Below are positions 43,824 through 53,020 of a stretch of DNA of 64,000 nucleotides, piece by piece; position 1 is the first letter of the stretch; the number at the start of each line of letters is the position of its first letter. The DNA comes from Phytopseudomonas punonensis (lineage in GTDB: Bacteria > Pseudomonadota > Gammaproteobacteria > Pseudomonadales > Pseudomonadaceae). The translations under genes and the position numbers were made by a program. The stretch covers positions 436,115-500,114 of the forward strand of contig NZ_FRBQ01000001.1 of assembly GCF_900142655.1 (NCBI RefSeq). The letters are read 5' to 3'. The notes below the pieces were generated by a model. It had not been told where the DNA came from. It saw nothing but the letters and a program-made list of their open reading frames with translations, and did no database searches.

Positions 43824-44954
43824 TCAGTCGAGGTGCCGGAGTAGATCGCGGTGCAGCGCCGCGACCAGATCGGTCTGGGTGATCACGCCGACCATCGCGC
43901 CGTTATCCAGCACCGGCAGGCAGTGCAGGCCTTCGTCGGAAAGCAGCGCGATCAGGTCGACGACATGGGTGTCGACCTTCACCGCACGCACTGGCGACGT
44001 CATCAGCTCGCCGAGCACCTGCTTTTTCTGCAGGCCAAGAATCGTCCGCAGGTTGAAGCTATTGGCCCGCATGGCACTGACCAGATCGACCAGGCTGACG
44101 ATACCGACCAGCCGCCCCTTATCGAGGATCGGCAGCGCCTTGAGGCCGTGATGAGTCAGCAGGTACAGGCCCTTGGCAACTGCCGTTTGCGGCGTGGCAT
44201 GGATCAGGTCGCGGGACATCATCTGCCCGGCGCGGATCTCGCCCATGCTGCGGCGTAGCGCGTGCTTCTCGGTGCTGCGCACGATCAGTTCGAGGTCTTC
44301 GCGGGTGATGTCGACAAAGGAGCCCAGCTCGTCGAGTGCGTAATCCAGGTCGTCGGCGTTGATAGCGGCGCGCTCGCCCGGCAGCGGATCATCGGTGTGG
44401 TGAACCGCCTGCATACCGGGATGCGGGCGCGGATAGGGCACACGGGTGAGGTTGTTGTAGAGCAACGCGCAGGCCAGCAGGCCGACCCCGGCAGTCATTG
44501 CCACCAGCGCCGGCTGCCAGAACGGCTCGCCCGGCAGCGGGGTGGCGAACACCATGCAGAAGGCGATGGCGCCGCCCGGCGGGTGCAGGCAGCGCAGCGG
44601 GCACATCAGCAACAGGCTGAGGCCCAGCGCCAACGCTGCACCCAGCAGGCTGTGGTCGACGAAATGGGTGATCGTCAGCGCAACGACGCTGGCGCACAGG
44701 TAGCTGCCGAGAATCGACCAGGGCTGCGCCAGGGCGCCTGAAGACACCGCGAACAGCAACACTGCCGACGCCGCCAGCGGGCCGGAGAAATGCACCGCCA
44801 TATGCAGGCCGAACAATTGGCTGCACACCCAGGTGCTGAACAGAAAACCGGCAGCAGCACCAAAGGCGGCGCGGCTCCATTCTCGGGGGCGGGTATGCAG
44901 GGCGTCAGGCAGAAAGGCGGAGAGCCATTGGGGGAAATGCGCGTGGGACTTCAT
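43824..44954 (-). CDS. HPP-family membrane protein with tandem CBS domains
   Basis: A 376-residue protein. The N-terminal half is an HPP membrane domain (about 25-170, four hydrophobic segments; the name-giving motif is LRCLHPPGGAIAF). The C-terminal half has two CBS domains (about 235-370; MSRDLIHATPQTAVAKGLYL and MTSPVRAVKVDTHVVDLIAL), which usually sense adenine nucleotides. Some HPP proteins transport nitrite; the substrate here is unknown. The start MKSHAHFPQW at 44954 is chosen because the upstream extension is not membrane-like; its ribosome-binding site is weak. Confidence 0.85.
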   Translation of the reverse strand: MKSHAHFPQWLSAFLPDALHTRPREWSRAAFGAAAGFLFSTWVCSQLFGLHMAVHFSGPLAASAVLLFAVSSGALAQPWSILGSYLCASVVALTITHFVDHSLLGAALALGLSLLLMCPLRCLHPPGGAIAFCMVFATPLPGEPFWQPALVAMTAGVGLLACALLYNNLTRVPYPRPHPGMQAVHHTDDPLPGERAAINADDLDYALDELGSFVDITREDLELIVRSTEKHALRRSMGEIRAGQMMSRDLIHATPQTAVAKGLYLLTHHGLKALPILDKGRLVGIVSLVDLVSAMRANSFNLRTILGLQKKQVLGELMTSPVRAVKVDTHVVDLIALLSDEGLHCLPVLDNGAMVGVITQTDLVAALHRDLLRHLD

Positions 44955-45194
44955 CGGTATCGTCGAAAAGATCGAACCTCTCACATGAGAGACTCGCTGG
45001 GCACCGCTGGACGCGGCTGACAGGAGCATCCGTCCCTGGATGATGTACTCGTCTGTTTGCAACCTTGCCCGCCCCGGCAGAGAAACCGCGGCGGGCAATG
45101 AGAGGGAGTGTGACGAAGGGCGATAGCGCGATCAAACGAATAATAATGAAGGATTGATAAGCTTTTTTTGATATCAACCAACATGCATAAAGCC
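44955..45194. other. Gene-free stretch upstream of the HPP/CBS gene
   Basis: Together with the adjacent repeat this makes 316 bases without a gene. An AT-rich patch at about 45139-45180 (including GAATAATAATGAAGGATTGA) stands out from the GC-rich surroundings and may hold the promoter of the HPP/CBS gene. CTCTC-acat-GAGAG near 44980 is a small hairpin in its leader. No convincing small gene is seen. Confidence 0.35.
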
Positions 45195-45268
45195 CGTAGC
45201 ACGGGTCGAGCGCAGCGATACCCGGTGCCACCCATTCTGGGTTATCGCCGCGCTCAACCCAGGCTACG
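45195..45268. repeat. Palindromic repeat abutting magF
   Basis: Two copies of the 233-264 unit face each other: CGTAGCACGGGTCGAGCGCA and, on the other strand from 45268, CGTAGCCTGGGTTGAGCGC. They form a long imperfect hairpin ending 2 bases from the magF stop codon. It may act as a transcript-end structure; there is no T tract. Confidence 0.75.
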
Positions 45269-45270
45269 AA

Positions 45271-46071
45271 TTACGGATAGCTGAAGCTCTTCACCAGCGT
45301 CAGCTCGCCCGGCGTGCGCATCGGCACCAGAAAGCTCTGCTGCTTTTCGTTGACCGTGCCTTCTTCGCTGATCAGGGTGATCTGCCCGGTGGTGAGAATC
45401 TGCCCGGCGTTGCTTTCGCCGTCTTCGCCATAGCTGTAACCACCGCCGTAGTAATTCACGTAGACCAGATACTGGCCCTTCATTGGGGTGGGCGAGGCGA
45501 TCATTTCCGGGCCGTAGCCGGTGGTCACGTCGACATCCAGAGCCGCGCCGTTGGCCAGCGAACGATTGCCGTACCAAACATGTTCGCCATCGGGCGTGAC
45601 CAGGTGCAGGTCGAGGTCGGTGTTGTCGCTGTCCCACGACAGCACCACGCGCAAGCGCGCCGGGGTTTCGCCGCTGCCATTGTTGTAGAACTGCACGCGG
45701 CGGCGCTGGCTGCCATCCGGGCTGCGCACTTCGACATTGTTGCTGCCGGCCGGGAACACGAACGGGCGGTCGAAGCCGCCGTCCTCGCCGATCTTCAGCG
45801 GCATGCTGGTGCCGTTGACCACCAGGCGGCCCGGCGCCTGGCTTTCGTCCTTGCGCAGCCCGCTGATCGCGCCCTTGATGCGCGCAGTGTCGGCCTGGTT
45901 GGCGGCGCTGTTCACCGAGGAGGCCGGGTAATTGACCTCCTGCATGAATTGCGCGCCGTCGCCCCCGCCAACGCGCCAGCCGCTGCGGGGGGTGTCGAGC
46001 TTTACCTCGGCCAGCGCACAAAGCGGCAGCAGGGTCAGGCAGAGGGCGATACGAGGGGTGATCAGAGCCAT
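45271..46071 (-). CDS. magF: MagF, DUF2135 periplasmic protein
   Basis: A 266-residue exported protein, last gene of the macroglobulin operon. Signal peptide MALITPRIALCLTLLPLCAL ends near AEV. The C-terminal DUF2135 domain reads LSWDSDNTDLDLHLVTPDGE, GYGPEMIASPTPMKGQYLVYVN and the terminal LTLVKSFSYP. It is clearly paralogous to MagA, with matching motifs in the same order. ATG 46071 follows the magE stop by 4 bases; the longer reading upstream is a shadow. In P. aeruginosa the mag products associate with the macroglobulin MagD (from memory). Confidence 0.88.
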   Translation of the reverse strand: MALITPRIALCLTLLPLCALAEVKLDTPRSGWRVGGGDGAQFMQEVNYPASSVNSAANQADTARIKGAISGLRKDESQAPGRLVVNGTSMPLKIGEDGGFDRPFVFPAGSNNVEVRSPDGSQRRRVQFYNNGSGETPARLRVVLSWDSDNTDLDLHLVTPDGEHVWYGNRSLANGAALDVDVTTGYGPEMIASPTPMKGQYLVYVNYYGGGYSYGEDGESNAGQILTTGQITLISEEGTVNEKQQSFLVPMRTPGELTLVKSFSYP

Positions 46072-46075
46072 GATG

Positions 46076-47731
46076 TCATTCCAGTAACAGGGTACGGGCG
46101 AGACCTTCGACGTAGGCCTCGTCCTGTCCATTGGGGTGGGCGACGAACGCCAGGTGCAGGTATTCGTGAGTCAGGTCGAGGCGGTCCTGCAGGGAGAAGA
46201 AGCCGCGTACGAAAATGCGCTGGCGCTCGCGATCCACATAGGGCCGGCCGGCCGCCAACTGGCAAACGGTGAACTGCTGAATTTCTTCATAGCCCGGCTC
46301 AGCATCCAGCCGTTGCCGCCAGTCACGTCGTTGCTTGCGCAGCCATTGCTCGGCGGCAGCCAGGGGCTGGCAGGCGGCCACGGGCTTGTCCCAGCGGCTC
46401 AGCGTGGCGCGTGGGAAGGCGCGGGCCAGAATGGCGTCATAACGCAGACCGCTGTTCGCCTGCTCGACCGCTTGCGTCCAGGCCAGGCGATCAGTGCCGG
46501 GCTGGGTAGTGTGGTAGGTGACCGGCGTGTCGGCCAGCACCAGGTCGGCCGTCCACGCGGCGATAGCGCGGGCGCCCTGGCTGGCCGGGCGTGGTGCCAC
46601 GCGCTGGTTGCTGCTGCTGTCATCGATACGCAGGCACTCGCCGCGCCGCCCGGCGCTTTGCAGCAGGTAAGTGCGCGCGGTGATGGCCAGCGCCTTGGCG
46701 GCCTCGGCAGGTTGCGCCGAGGCTTCGCGATCCAGCACCCGCGCCACGTAGTCCTCACGATCCAGATGGGCAGTGAGCTGCAACCCTTCGCTGCTTTTCT
46801 CGAGAAACAGCTCGCCGTGGCTTTCGATGGGCAGCCGGTTACCGTTGCTGAACTCGACCTCGTAGCGCCCATTGAGCGCGCCAGGCTCGACGGCCGCATC
46901 ACCGCCCTCACGCTTGAGCTGGCGCAATGGATAGCGGGCGAACAGGCGCACCTCGACGCAACTGCCGGCCTCGCTTGGCCAGGGCGCAGGCAGCACCTGG
47001 CCGAGCGCCTCAGCATGGCGTTTGAGCACCATCACGCTGGTGCCCGAGCCGCCGGCCCAGATTGGCGTGCCGTCGGCCAGCCAGCCGGCGAAACCGCCCT
47101 GGCGAGCTTGGGGATCCTTATCGGCCAGCCAGCTCCAGGTCTTCACCCGCAGACGACTGCCGAGGGCGCTGACGGTCGAGCCGTTGCCGGCCAGCACCAC
47201 GTCCAGCAGGACCTTGCGGGCATCGGCCTGGGCGGGCAATTGCGCCAGTTGCGTGAGCATTTGCTGAACCGGGACGCGGGTCGCCGGCGCCAGGCGCTGG
47301 CGCTCACTGAGCCAGCTCGGCGCCTTCCGGGCCTGCCAGTAGCGTGACCAGTCACCCTGGTCCAGCTGCAGGTTCTGCTGCTCGAAGTACAGGCCACAGG
47401 ATTTGACCAGCGCCTGCTCCCGGTCGATGCGCTCGCCCGGGTCGCAGCAATACACCTCCTCCTTGTCCTGCCCGCGGCACTGATAGCCGTTGTCCGGCTG
47501 GCCGATGTCGACCAGGTAGGCATAGACGAACAATTTCCACAGGCTGCCCAACGGCGCCTGCAGAGTGTCGGGCAGCGGTTCGCGACTGATCAGCCGTTGC
47601 CCGTCGAGGCGCAGCAGTTCGCTGCCGCCAGCCGTTTGCCAGGCCAGCGACAGCGGCGCCTCGCCCGCCATTGCCGAGCCGCCGAAGGCGGTCAGCAGGG
47701 CCAGCGAAGCGAGCAGGCGGTACTTACTCAA
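46076..47731 (-). CDS. magE: MagE, DUF2300 protein with cell-wall-enzyme-like modules
   Basis: A 551-residue secreted protein. The start is TTG 47731, inside the magD stop region, with AGAAGG 6 bases upstream; it yields a clean signal peptide ending SAMA (residue 22). Residues about 55-235 follow the order of a penicillin-binding transpeptidase: SLWK (63-66, like SxxK), SCG (111-113, like SxN) and KTW (197-199, like KTG), then [17 protein letters not shown]. Residues about 322-445 resemble SpoIID ([30 protein letters not shown]). The C-terminus has HEYLH (522-526) with Glu542. DUF2300 is my family call (E. coli YfaQ); the three module readings are inference. Confidence 0.82.
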   Translation of the reverse strand: MSKYRLLASLALLTAFGGSAMAGEAPLSLAWQTAGGSELLRLDGQRLISREPLPDTLQAPLGSLWKLFVYAYLVDIGQPDNGYQCRGQDKEEVYCCDPGERIDREQALVKSCGLYFEQQNLQLDQGDWSRYWQARKAPSWLSERQRLAPATRVPVQQMLTQLAQLPAQADARKVLLDVVLAGNGSTVSALGSRLRVKTWSWLADKDPQARQGGFAGWLADGTPIWAGGSGTSVMVLKRHAEALGQVLPAPWPSEAGSCVEVRLFARYPLRQLKREGGDAAVEPGALNGRYEVEFSNGNRLPIESHGELFLEKSSEGLQLTAHLDREDYVARVLDREASAQPAEAAKALAITARTYLLQSAGRRGECLRIDDSSSNQRVAPRPASQGARAIAAWTADLVLADTPVTYHTTQPGTDRLAWTQAVEQANSGLRYDAILARAFPRATLSRWDKPVAACQPLAAAEQWLRKQRRDWRQRLDAEPGYEEIQQFTVCQLAAGRPYVDRERQRIFVRGFFSLQDRLDLTHEYLHLAFVAHPNGQDEAYVEGLARTLLLE

Positions 47732-50700
47732 CGCGAACCTTCTGCAGCGCTGGCTCAGTTTCCAGCGCCTGCTGGCCCGGTGCGTAGAGGCGCACGTAGC
47801 GGGCCGGCGGCAGCACGAACTCGCCCTTCTGGGAGAAGCGCACCAGGTGACGCAGCACCAGCTCGCCTTGCAGGCTGTCCACCGGCACCGCATAGCTGAG
47901 CTCGCCCGGCTCGTTGCGGGCCTTCTCCAGCGCCGAGGCTTCATCGCCACCCAGGCCACTGACCTGGATGCCCCAGGTGGTGCGCTCCACGTCGGCGCCC
48001 GGCGGCAGCGGCACTTCCAACATGCCATAGCGCAGGGGCTGCTCGGATTCGCTGCTCAGGGTCACTTCATCCAGGTACAGGTCGGCGCTGGAGATCTCGT
48101 CCTTGCCGACTTCCTCGGCGCGGAACTCGAACGCCTTGTCGCCCGGCACCAAGCGCAACAGACGACGCTTGAGGGTAACCGGCACATTGCTCGGTGCGGC
48201 CTGGGCGCTCTGGTAGTCGAGGCGAACATCGTTCGGCTGATCCAGATAGCCAGCCACCAGCAGTGCCTGGGGCGGTTGCGCGCCGTTCCACTGCCAGTAG
48301 CTGTCGCCGCTGGTGCCTTCCACCGCCTGCCAGTCGCCTTCCAGCGCCAGCGTCGGCTGCGTACCGCGCAGGTCCAGCGACGGCTGCAGCCAGGTCAGCG
48401 CCAGGGCGCGTTCCAGGCCGGCCTGGGCCGGCGCCAGTTCGCCGAGCAGGCGCTGGGCGCGCTGGCGGTCCGGGCCATTGAGGTACAGGGCGACAGCCGC
48501 CACGAAAGGCGACTGGCTCTCGGCCAGGCGGCGACGGGCACCATCGAGCTGCCCCTGCAGCGCCTCGGCCACCGGCACATTGTTCTGCTGCGCCAGGCGC
48601 ACGCCCAGCTCGCGGGCAATCGCCAGGCCCAAGGCCGAAGCCGGCGCCGCCATCACCAGGCTGTCGCCCTCACCGAGCACCACTTCCTCGCCCTCACCTG
48701 CGGCGGCGAGGTCGTATACCAGGCCTTCAAGCAGGGTTTTCACCGGCAGGCCCATGTCGCGGGCGAACGCCAGGATCAGCGCACGCTGCAGCAGCGGCGT
48801 TTCCGGGGCGCGCTTGGCATAGAGTTCCAGCACGCGCTGCCAGTGCTCCGGCGGCAACTGAATGGCCAGGGCGCGGCTGGCGTGCCAGTCGGCGTAATAG
48901 GCATAGGTGGTCAGGAAGGCGTCGCCATCGGCATCACCGCCCCACCAGGTGAAGGTTGCCTCGGGCCCGGCCATCTGCACCAGGCGCAGGCGGCTGTTCT
49001 GCATGATCAGGCGCAGGCGATCCTTGATCCGCGGCTCGCCGGCGGCCAACGCCGGGTAGGCCAGGCTCAATGGCAGCAGGCGGCTGGCGGTCTGCTCGAC
49101 GCCGCCATAGGGGTAGTCGAGCAGGTCGTCCAGCGCGGCGTTGAACAGGCCGGCGCCGCTGTCGGCCACGCGCAGCTGCACCTGAGTGGCATCGGCCGGC
49201 AACTGCAGCGGCGTGCTGCCCGGGAACACCGACAGCGGCTCGCTGCGCACCTGTTGCCAGCCAGGTGCCACGGTGCTCAGCTTGACGGCCAGGGCGTCGG
49301 CGACCTTATCGGCCTGGCGCAGCTCGGCGCTGAAATCACCAGCAGCGATAACCGCGTCCTCGACCGGCAGGTAGTTGATACCCTTGGCAAGCGTCACCTC
49401 GCGGCGTTGCTCCTGCTCACCATGACGGATCAGCAGTTCGGCCTTGGCACCCTCCTCGCCCTGGTTGAAGGCGAACAGGCCCAGCGCCGGCTTGTCGCCG
49501 ACACGGAAGCGGCTCGGGCCGCTCCATTTCAGGTACAGCGGCTTTTCCGAACGCACGAACTGGCGTTTCTGGCCCACTTCACCCTCGGCACTTACCGCGC
49601 GGGCGGTGATGCGCCAGCGGGTCAGCGAATCGGGCATGCGGAAGCTGAAGCTCGCCTTGCCGTTGGCATCGGTGACCAGGTCGGGCTGCCAGGCGGCGGT
49701 GTCGACTTCCTCGCGGCGCGGCCGCTCCAGTACCTTGACGCCGCGCTCGCTGCGGTTGGCACGGCCCGGTGCACTGGGCATGCCCGGCAGGGCCAGGTCA
49801 TAGCTGATGAACGACAGGCTAGCACTGGTGCGCACGTTGTTGCGGCGCGGGTGATAGAAGAACTGGTCGATACCCGGGGCGATTTCCGGCTGCAGGGCGT
49901 AGATCATCTCGTCCACCACGCTGACCGTCAGGCGCGTCGGCACCGGCTTGCCTTCGAACAGGGTGCTCAGCTCGACGGTGACCAGGTCACCCGGCTGCAC
50001 CACCTCCTTGTCGGCCTTGATGGCGATGTCGATCTGCGGCGTGGCGACCTTGATGCCGGCGTTCTGGAAGCTGTAGTCACCGCCGCGGGTGTACAGCGCC
50101 GAGAAGGTGATGTTCGGCGAGAAGGTCTTGCCCACCGGAATGCGCGCGCGGTACTGGGTGTCGGACAGGCGCTCGAGCTTGAGCCAGTCGCCGCCCTTGG
50201 ACAGCAGCGCAGTGGCCTCGACCTTGTCACGTTCCAGGGTCAACAGCGCATCGCTGACCGGCTCGGGGAAAGTGATCAGCGCCAGGGCTTCGTCGCCGGC
50301 CTGGTACTCGGCCTTGTCGAGCACGATCTCGATGGTGCCGGCTACCGACTTGACGCCCTCGCCGCTGACCGAATGGCCGGTGGCGCCGAGGATCAAACCG
50401 CTGCTGTCCTTGAGGGTGATGCTGTAGGTGCCGGGGCGTTCGAAATTCAGCTCGAAGCCTTTGGCATCCGCGGCCAGCTCGCCGTTGCCGGTGCTCTGGT
50501 CTTCCAGGCGCACCCATTCGTAACGGGCTGGTTTGCGTTCACTGCTGCCTTCGCTCTGATAGCTGAAGTTCACCGCCTGCCCGGCCGAGCTGAAGCGCTG
50601 CGGCGCGCTCAGGCGATAGCGGGCGGCGCCGCGCTCGATGAGGATTTCCTTGCTGGTCTTGACCCGGTAGGCGGCGCCATCGCTGGCAAACACGCTGAGC

Positions 50701-52253
50701 AGGTAGCGGCTCGGCTTGTCGGCGGCCGGCAGGTCGACCACCGCACGGCCCTGGCTGTCGGTGCTGACTTCGCTGCTGGCCAGCTCGACCGGGAACTGGC
50801 CGAGGTACTGCAGTTCGTTGTCGACCATCGACAGTTGCTGGGCACGCAGGCTCAGCTGCACCTTGGCATTGACCACCGGCTTGCCGTCCGGATAGAGCAG
50901 CACCAGGGCGCCCTTGACCGGCTCGCCGGTACGGAAGTCCGGCTTGTCGAGATCCAGCGACACTTCGAAGTGCGGTTTGATGTACTCGGCGACGCGGAAG
51001 GCACTGCTGTACAGCCCGTCGCGGTAGGCGAAACGCAGCTCATAGCCGCCGGCCACGGCGTTGTCCGGCAGCTGGAAGCGGCCCTGGCCGCCACGGGCGC
51101 TGTCGAAGTCGAGCTTCTGGGTCTGCAGCACGGTGCCGTTGGCATCCAGCACGCTGAGGCTGATCGGCGCGGTGCCGGCCGCCACCGAGTCGCGGGCGTT
51201 CTTGAACTCGCGGCCGACGATCTTCACTTCCACCCAGTCGCCGGGGCGGTACAGCGGGCGGTCGGTGAAGGCGTACAGCTTGGTGTCGTAGATTTCGCTG
51301 TCGTAATAGAAGTTCTCGGACACGAACACGCCGCCGTCGGCGTCCTCGCCGATCACGTAGGAACGCTCCGGGCTGGCGTGGCCGAGGCGCAGCAGGCCCT
51401 GGCCGTCGGTGTTGCCACTGGTCATCACGCCCAGGCCGTCACTCCACAACAGCTTGGCACCGGCCACCGGCGTGCCCTGGTGCTTGTCGGCCGTCCATAC
51501 CAGCAATTCGCCGCCGGCGATCTTGCTGACCGCCACGGTATTGGAAACGAACACCACGGTGGTGGCGCGGTACTTGCCAATGATCGCCTCGGCCAGGTAC
51601 AGGCCAGGCTTGAGCTTGCCAAGCGGCACGTAGACGTTACCGGAAGCGACGCTGACGAAGTTGCTCGACGAGCCGGACAGGTCGACGCCCGCCGGCGGCT
51701 CGATCGGTTTGGCTTCCCACAGCGGGTAGCGGAATTCGGCCACCAGCGGCAGGCCCTTCATCGGCGCGAACTGCACCTGCGGGGTGAACTCGGTGGGCGC
51801 GGCGATGGCGCTGCCCATCTTCAGCTCCGGAGCTTCCTCGGTGACCTGCTTGCGCGACTCGTAGGAGAAGGCGCGCTGCATCACCCGGCGGGATTTGCGG
51901 TACCAGTTGTCCCACAAGTACGACAGGGTGTTGGACAGCCCCTCGCCCTTGAACTGGCCCTCGGCGACCACGCGGTGCAGGTTCTTCTGGCGCTTGAGGA
52001 ACTCCAGCGGCTGATCGATGCGGTACAGGCGCATGTCCACGCCGCCGTAGCCTTCCATGCGGTAGCGGCGGTAGTCGCGGCCCGGCGCTTCGAGGCGCAC
52101 GGTGGCCACTTCATCGGCGGCGAAGCTGGAATCGGCGAGCAGGAAGAACGACTCGCCAGCAAGCGGTGTGTAACCACTGGCCGGCACTTCGTCTTCGGCG
52201 TGAGCGGCCAGGGGCATGAGCGCCAGCAGCGCGACGGCTAGTAGACGGTTCAT
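47724..52253 (-). CDS. magD: MagD, bacterial alpha-2-macroglobulin-like protein
   Basis: A 1509-residue periplasmic macroglobulin homologue (signal peptide [19 protein letters not shown]). MG-type beta domains fill the N-terminal half; [20 protein letters not shown] is the typical MG motif; [17 protein letters not shown] and [20 protein letters not shown] are in the central part; a helical TED-like region begins [16 protein letters not shown]. The thioester Cys of CxEQ is absent: GGVEQ at 1050-1054. It therefore belongs with YfaS/MagD-type proteins that cannot trap proteases covalently by thioester. ATG overlaps the magC stop (ATGA) with no ribosome-binding site, so translation is probably coupled. 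Confidence 0.93.
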   Translation of the reverse strand: MNRLLAVALLALMPLAAHAEDEVPASGYTPLAGESFFLLADSSFAADEVATVRLEAPGRDYRRYRMEGYGGVDMRLYRIDQPLEFLKRQKNLHRVVAEGQFKGEGLSNTLSYLWDNWYRKSRRVMQRAFSYESRKQVTEEAPELKMGSAIAAPTEFTPQVQFAPMKGLPLVAEFRYPLWEAKPIEPPAGVDLSGSSSNFVSVASGNVYVPLGKLKPGLYLAEAIIGKYRATTVVFVSNTVAVSKIAGGELLVWTADKHQGTPVAGAKLLWSDGLGVMTSGNTDGQGLLRLGHASPERSYVIGEDADGGVFVSENFYYDSEIYDTKLYAFTDRPLYRPGDWVEVKIVGREFKNARDSVAAGTAPISLSVLDANGTVLQTQKLDFDSARGGQGRFQLPDNAVAGGYELRFAYRDGLYSSAFRVAEYIKPHFEVSLDLDKPDFRTGEPVKGALVLLYPDGKPVVNAKVQLSLRAQQLSMVDNELQYLGQFPVELASSEVSTDSQGRAVVDLPAADKPSRYLLSVFASDGAAYRVKTSKEILIERGAARYRLSAPQRFSSAGQAVNFSYQSEGSSERKPARYEWVRLEDQSTGNGELAADAKGFELNFERPGTYSITLKDSSGLILGATGHSVSGEGVKSVAGTIEIVLDKAEYQAGDEALALITFPEPVSDALLTLERDKVEATALLSKGGDWLKLERLSDTQYRARIPVGKTFSPNITFSALYTRGGDYSFQNAGIKVATPQIDIAIKADKEVVQPGDLVTVELSTLFEGKPVPTRLTVSVVDEMIYALQPEIAPGIDQFFYHPRRNNVRTSASLSFISYDLALPGMPSAPGRANRSERGVKVLERPRREEVDTAAWQPDLVTDANGKASFSFRMPDSLTRWRITARAVSAEGEVGQKRQFVRSEKPLYLKWSGPSRFRVGDKPALGLFAFNQGEEGAKAELLIRHGEQEQRREVTLAKGINYLPVEDAVIAAGDFSAELRQADKVADALAVKLSTVAPGWQQVRSEPLSVFPGSTPLQLPADATQVQLRVADSGAGLFNAALDDLLDYPYGGVEQTASRLLPLSLAYPALAAGEPRIKDRLRLIMQNSRLRLVQMAGPEATFTWWGGDADGDAFLTTYAYYADWHASRALAIQLPPEHWQRVLELYAKRAPETPLLQRALILAFARDMGLPVKTLLEGLVYDLAAAGEGEEVVLGEGDSLVMAAPASALGLAIARELGVRLAQQNNVPVAEALQGQLDGARRRLAESQSPFVAAVALYLNGPDRQRAQRLLGELAPAQAGLERALALTWLQPSLDLRGTQPTLALEGDWQAVEGTSGDSYWQWNGAQPPQALLVAGYLDQPNDVRLDYQSAQAAPSNVPVTLKRRLLRLVPGDKAFEFRAEEVGKDEISSADLYLDEVTLSSESEQPLRYGMLEVPLPPGADVERTTWGIQVSGLGGDEASALEKARNEPGELSYAVPVDSLQGELVLRHLVRFSQKGEFVLPPARYVRLYAPGQQALETEPALQKVRVE

Positions 52254-52963
52254 CGCGCGAGGAAATTCAGCCGATAGATGCCGATAAAGTTGGGGTTGGC
52301 GTCGTCGGGTATCCATCGGGTGTCCTTCCATGTCATGAGTTGTTGCAGGCTGACGGCACGCATGCCGTTATCCGTGGGAGTGGTGGTGCCGGTGTGGTAA
52401 ACGATGTCGCGGCCCATCCAGATCATCAGGTGCTGGTCATCGCCCTGATCGAAGAACATCAGGTCGCCGGGGCGTGCCCCGTTCAGATCGCGGCCAACCA
52501 ACTGGCTGTTGAACTGGATCATCTTGATCGCATTGACGTAGGGGCCCTGCTTGCCGCCGCCCTGCTGCCAGTTCTGCGCCAGACGGCGCTGCGCGTCGTC
52601 CAGCTCCAGTTCCGGCGGCAGGTAGCGGTTGGACAGGCCATTGGCATGCAGCCACTTGGCGTCATGCACCTTGAGCGCTTCGTTGGCGGCGAAGCGGACC
52701 AGGCCGACACAATCCTGCTGATGCCAGCGCGGGCTCGGGCCCTGGCGCAGCTGCTCCTGGGCGATACGCACGAACCAGGCGCGAAAGATCTGCGACTGCT
52801 CGGGATCGAGGTCGGGCGACTGCTCGGCGCGCGCGCACAGGCTCAACGCCATGAGCATGGCGAACAGTGCGATTGTTGCAACCCGCCCAGGGGCTCGCGA
52901 GCTAGAGCCATGCAAGGCAAAAACAGGCGAGGAAGCGGAGTTTACGAGCTTGTAAATGAGCAT
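52250..52963 (-). CDS. magC: MagC, DUF1175 NlpC/P60-like protein; start uncertain
   Basis: A DUF1175 protein (E. coli YfaT-like). The body looks like an NlpC/P60 cysteine peptidase: [11 protein letters not shown] (Cys85), [20 protein letters not shown] (His178) and IVYHTG (His190). The start is problematic. The hydrophobic core [18 protein letters not shown] has no canonical start at its natural beginning, because a 141-bp repeat element lies exactly there. The frame stays open through the repeat to an ATG at 52963 inside it, with AGG 6 bases upstream, giving 237 residues. The alternative ATG 52858 gives a signal peptide of only 11 residues and has no ribosome-binding site. Confidence 0.75.
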   Translation of the reverse strand: MLIYKLVNSASSPVFALHGSSSRAPGRVATIALFAMLMALSLCARAEQSPDLDPEQSQIFRAWFVRIAQEQLRQGPSPRWHQQDCVGLVRFAANEALKVHDAKWLHANGLSNRYLPPELELDDAQRRLAQNWQQGGGKQGPYVNAIKMIQFNSQLVGRDLNGARPGDLMFFDQGDDQHLMIWMGRDIVYHTGTTTPTDNGMRAVSLQQLMTWKDTRWIPDDANPNFIGIYRLNFLAR

Positions 52964-53020
52964 TCCGAGCCTGTTTTTAACGCAGCAGGGCCGACGCGCA
53001 GCAGCCTCTGGGTGGGTTTT
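52880..53020. repeat. Hairpin repeat element, copy 2
   Basis: Terminal arms AACCCGCCCAGGGGCT (52880-52895) and AGCCTCTGGGTGGGTT (53003-53018) pair with two transitions. The inner conserved blocks are the same as copy 1, but the apical stem is TTTAC-GAGCTT-GTAAA. One end meets the magB stop codon, the other merges into the magC signal-peptide region. Confidence 0.85.

Noticed and set aside
47732..48028. N-terminal extension of the magE frame into magD
   Set aside because: About 99 residues of Arg/Cys/Trp-rich sequence with no signal peptide; the TTG at 47731 gives a proper ribosome-binding site and signal peptide.
47565..52241. 1558-codon open frame on the plus strand opposite magD/magE
   Set aside because: It mirrors the codon phase of magD in GC-rich DNA; the translation is low-complexity in Ala/Gln/His/Arg/Leu, lacks any domain and has no ribosome-binding context. 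magD has clear macroglobulin motifs.
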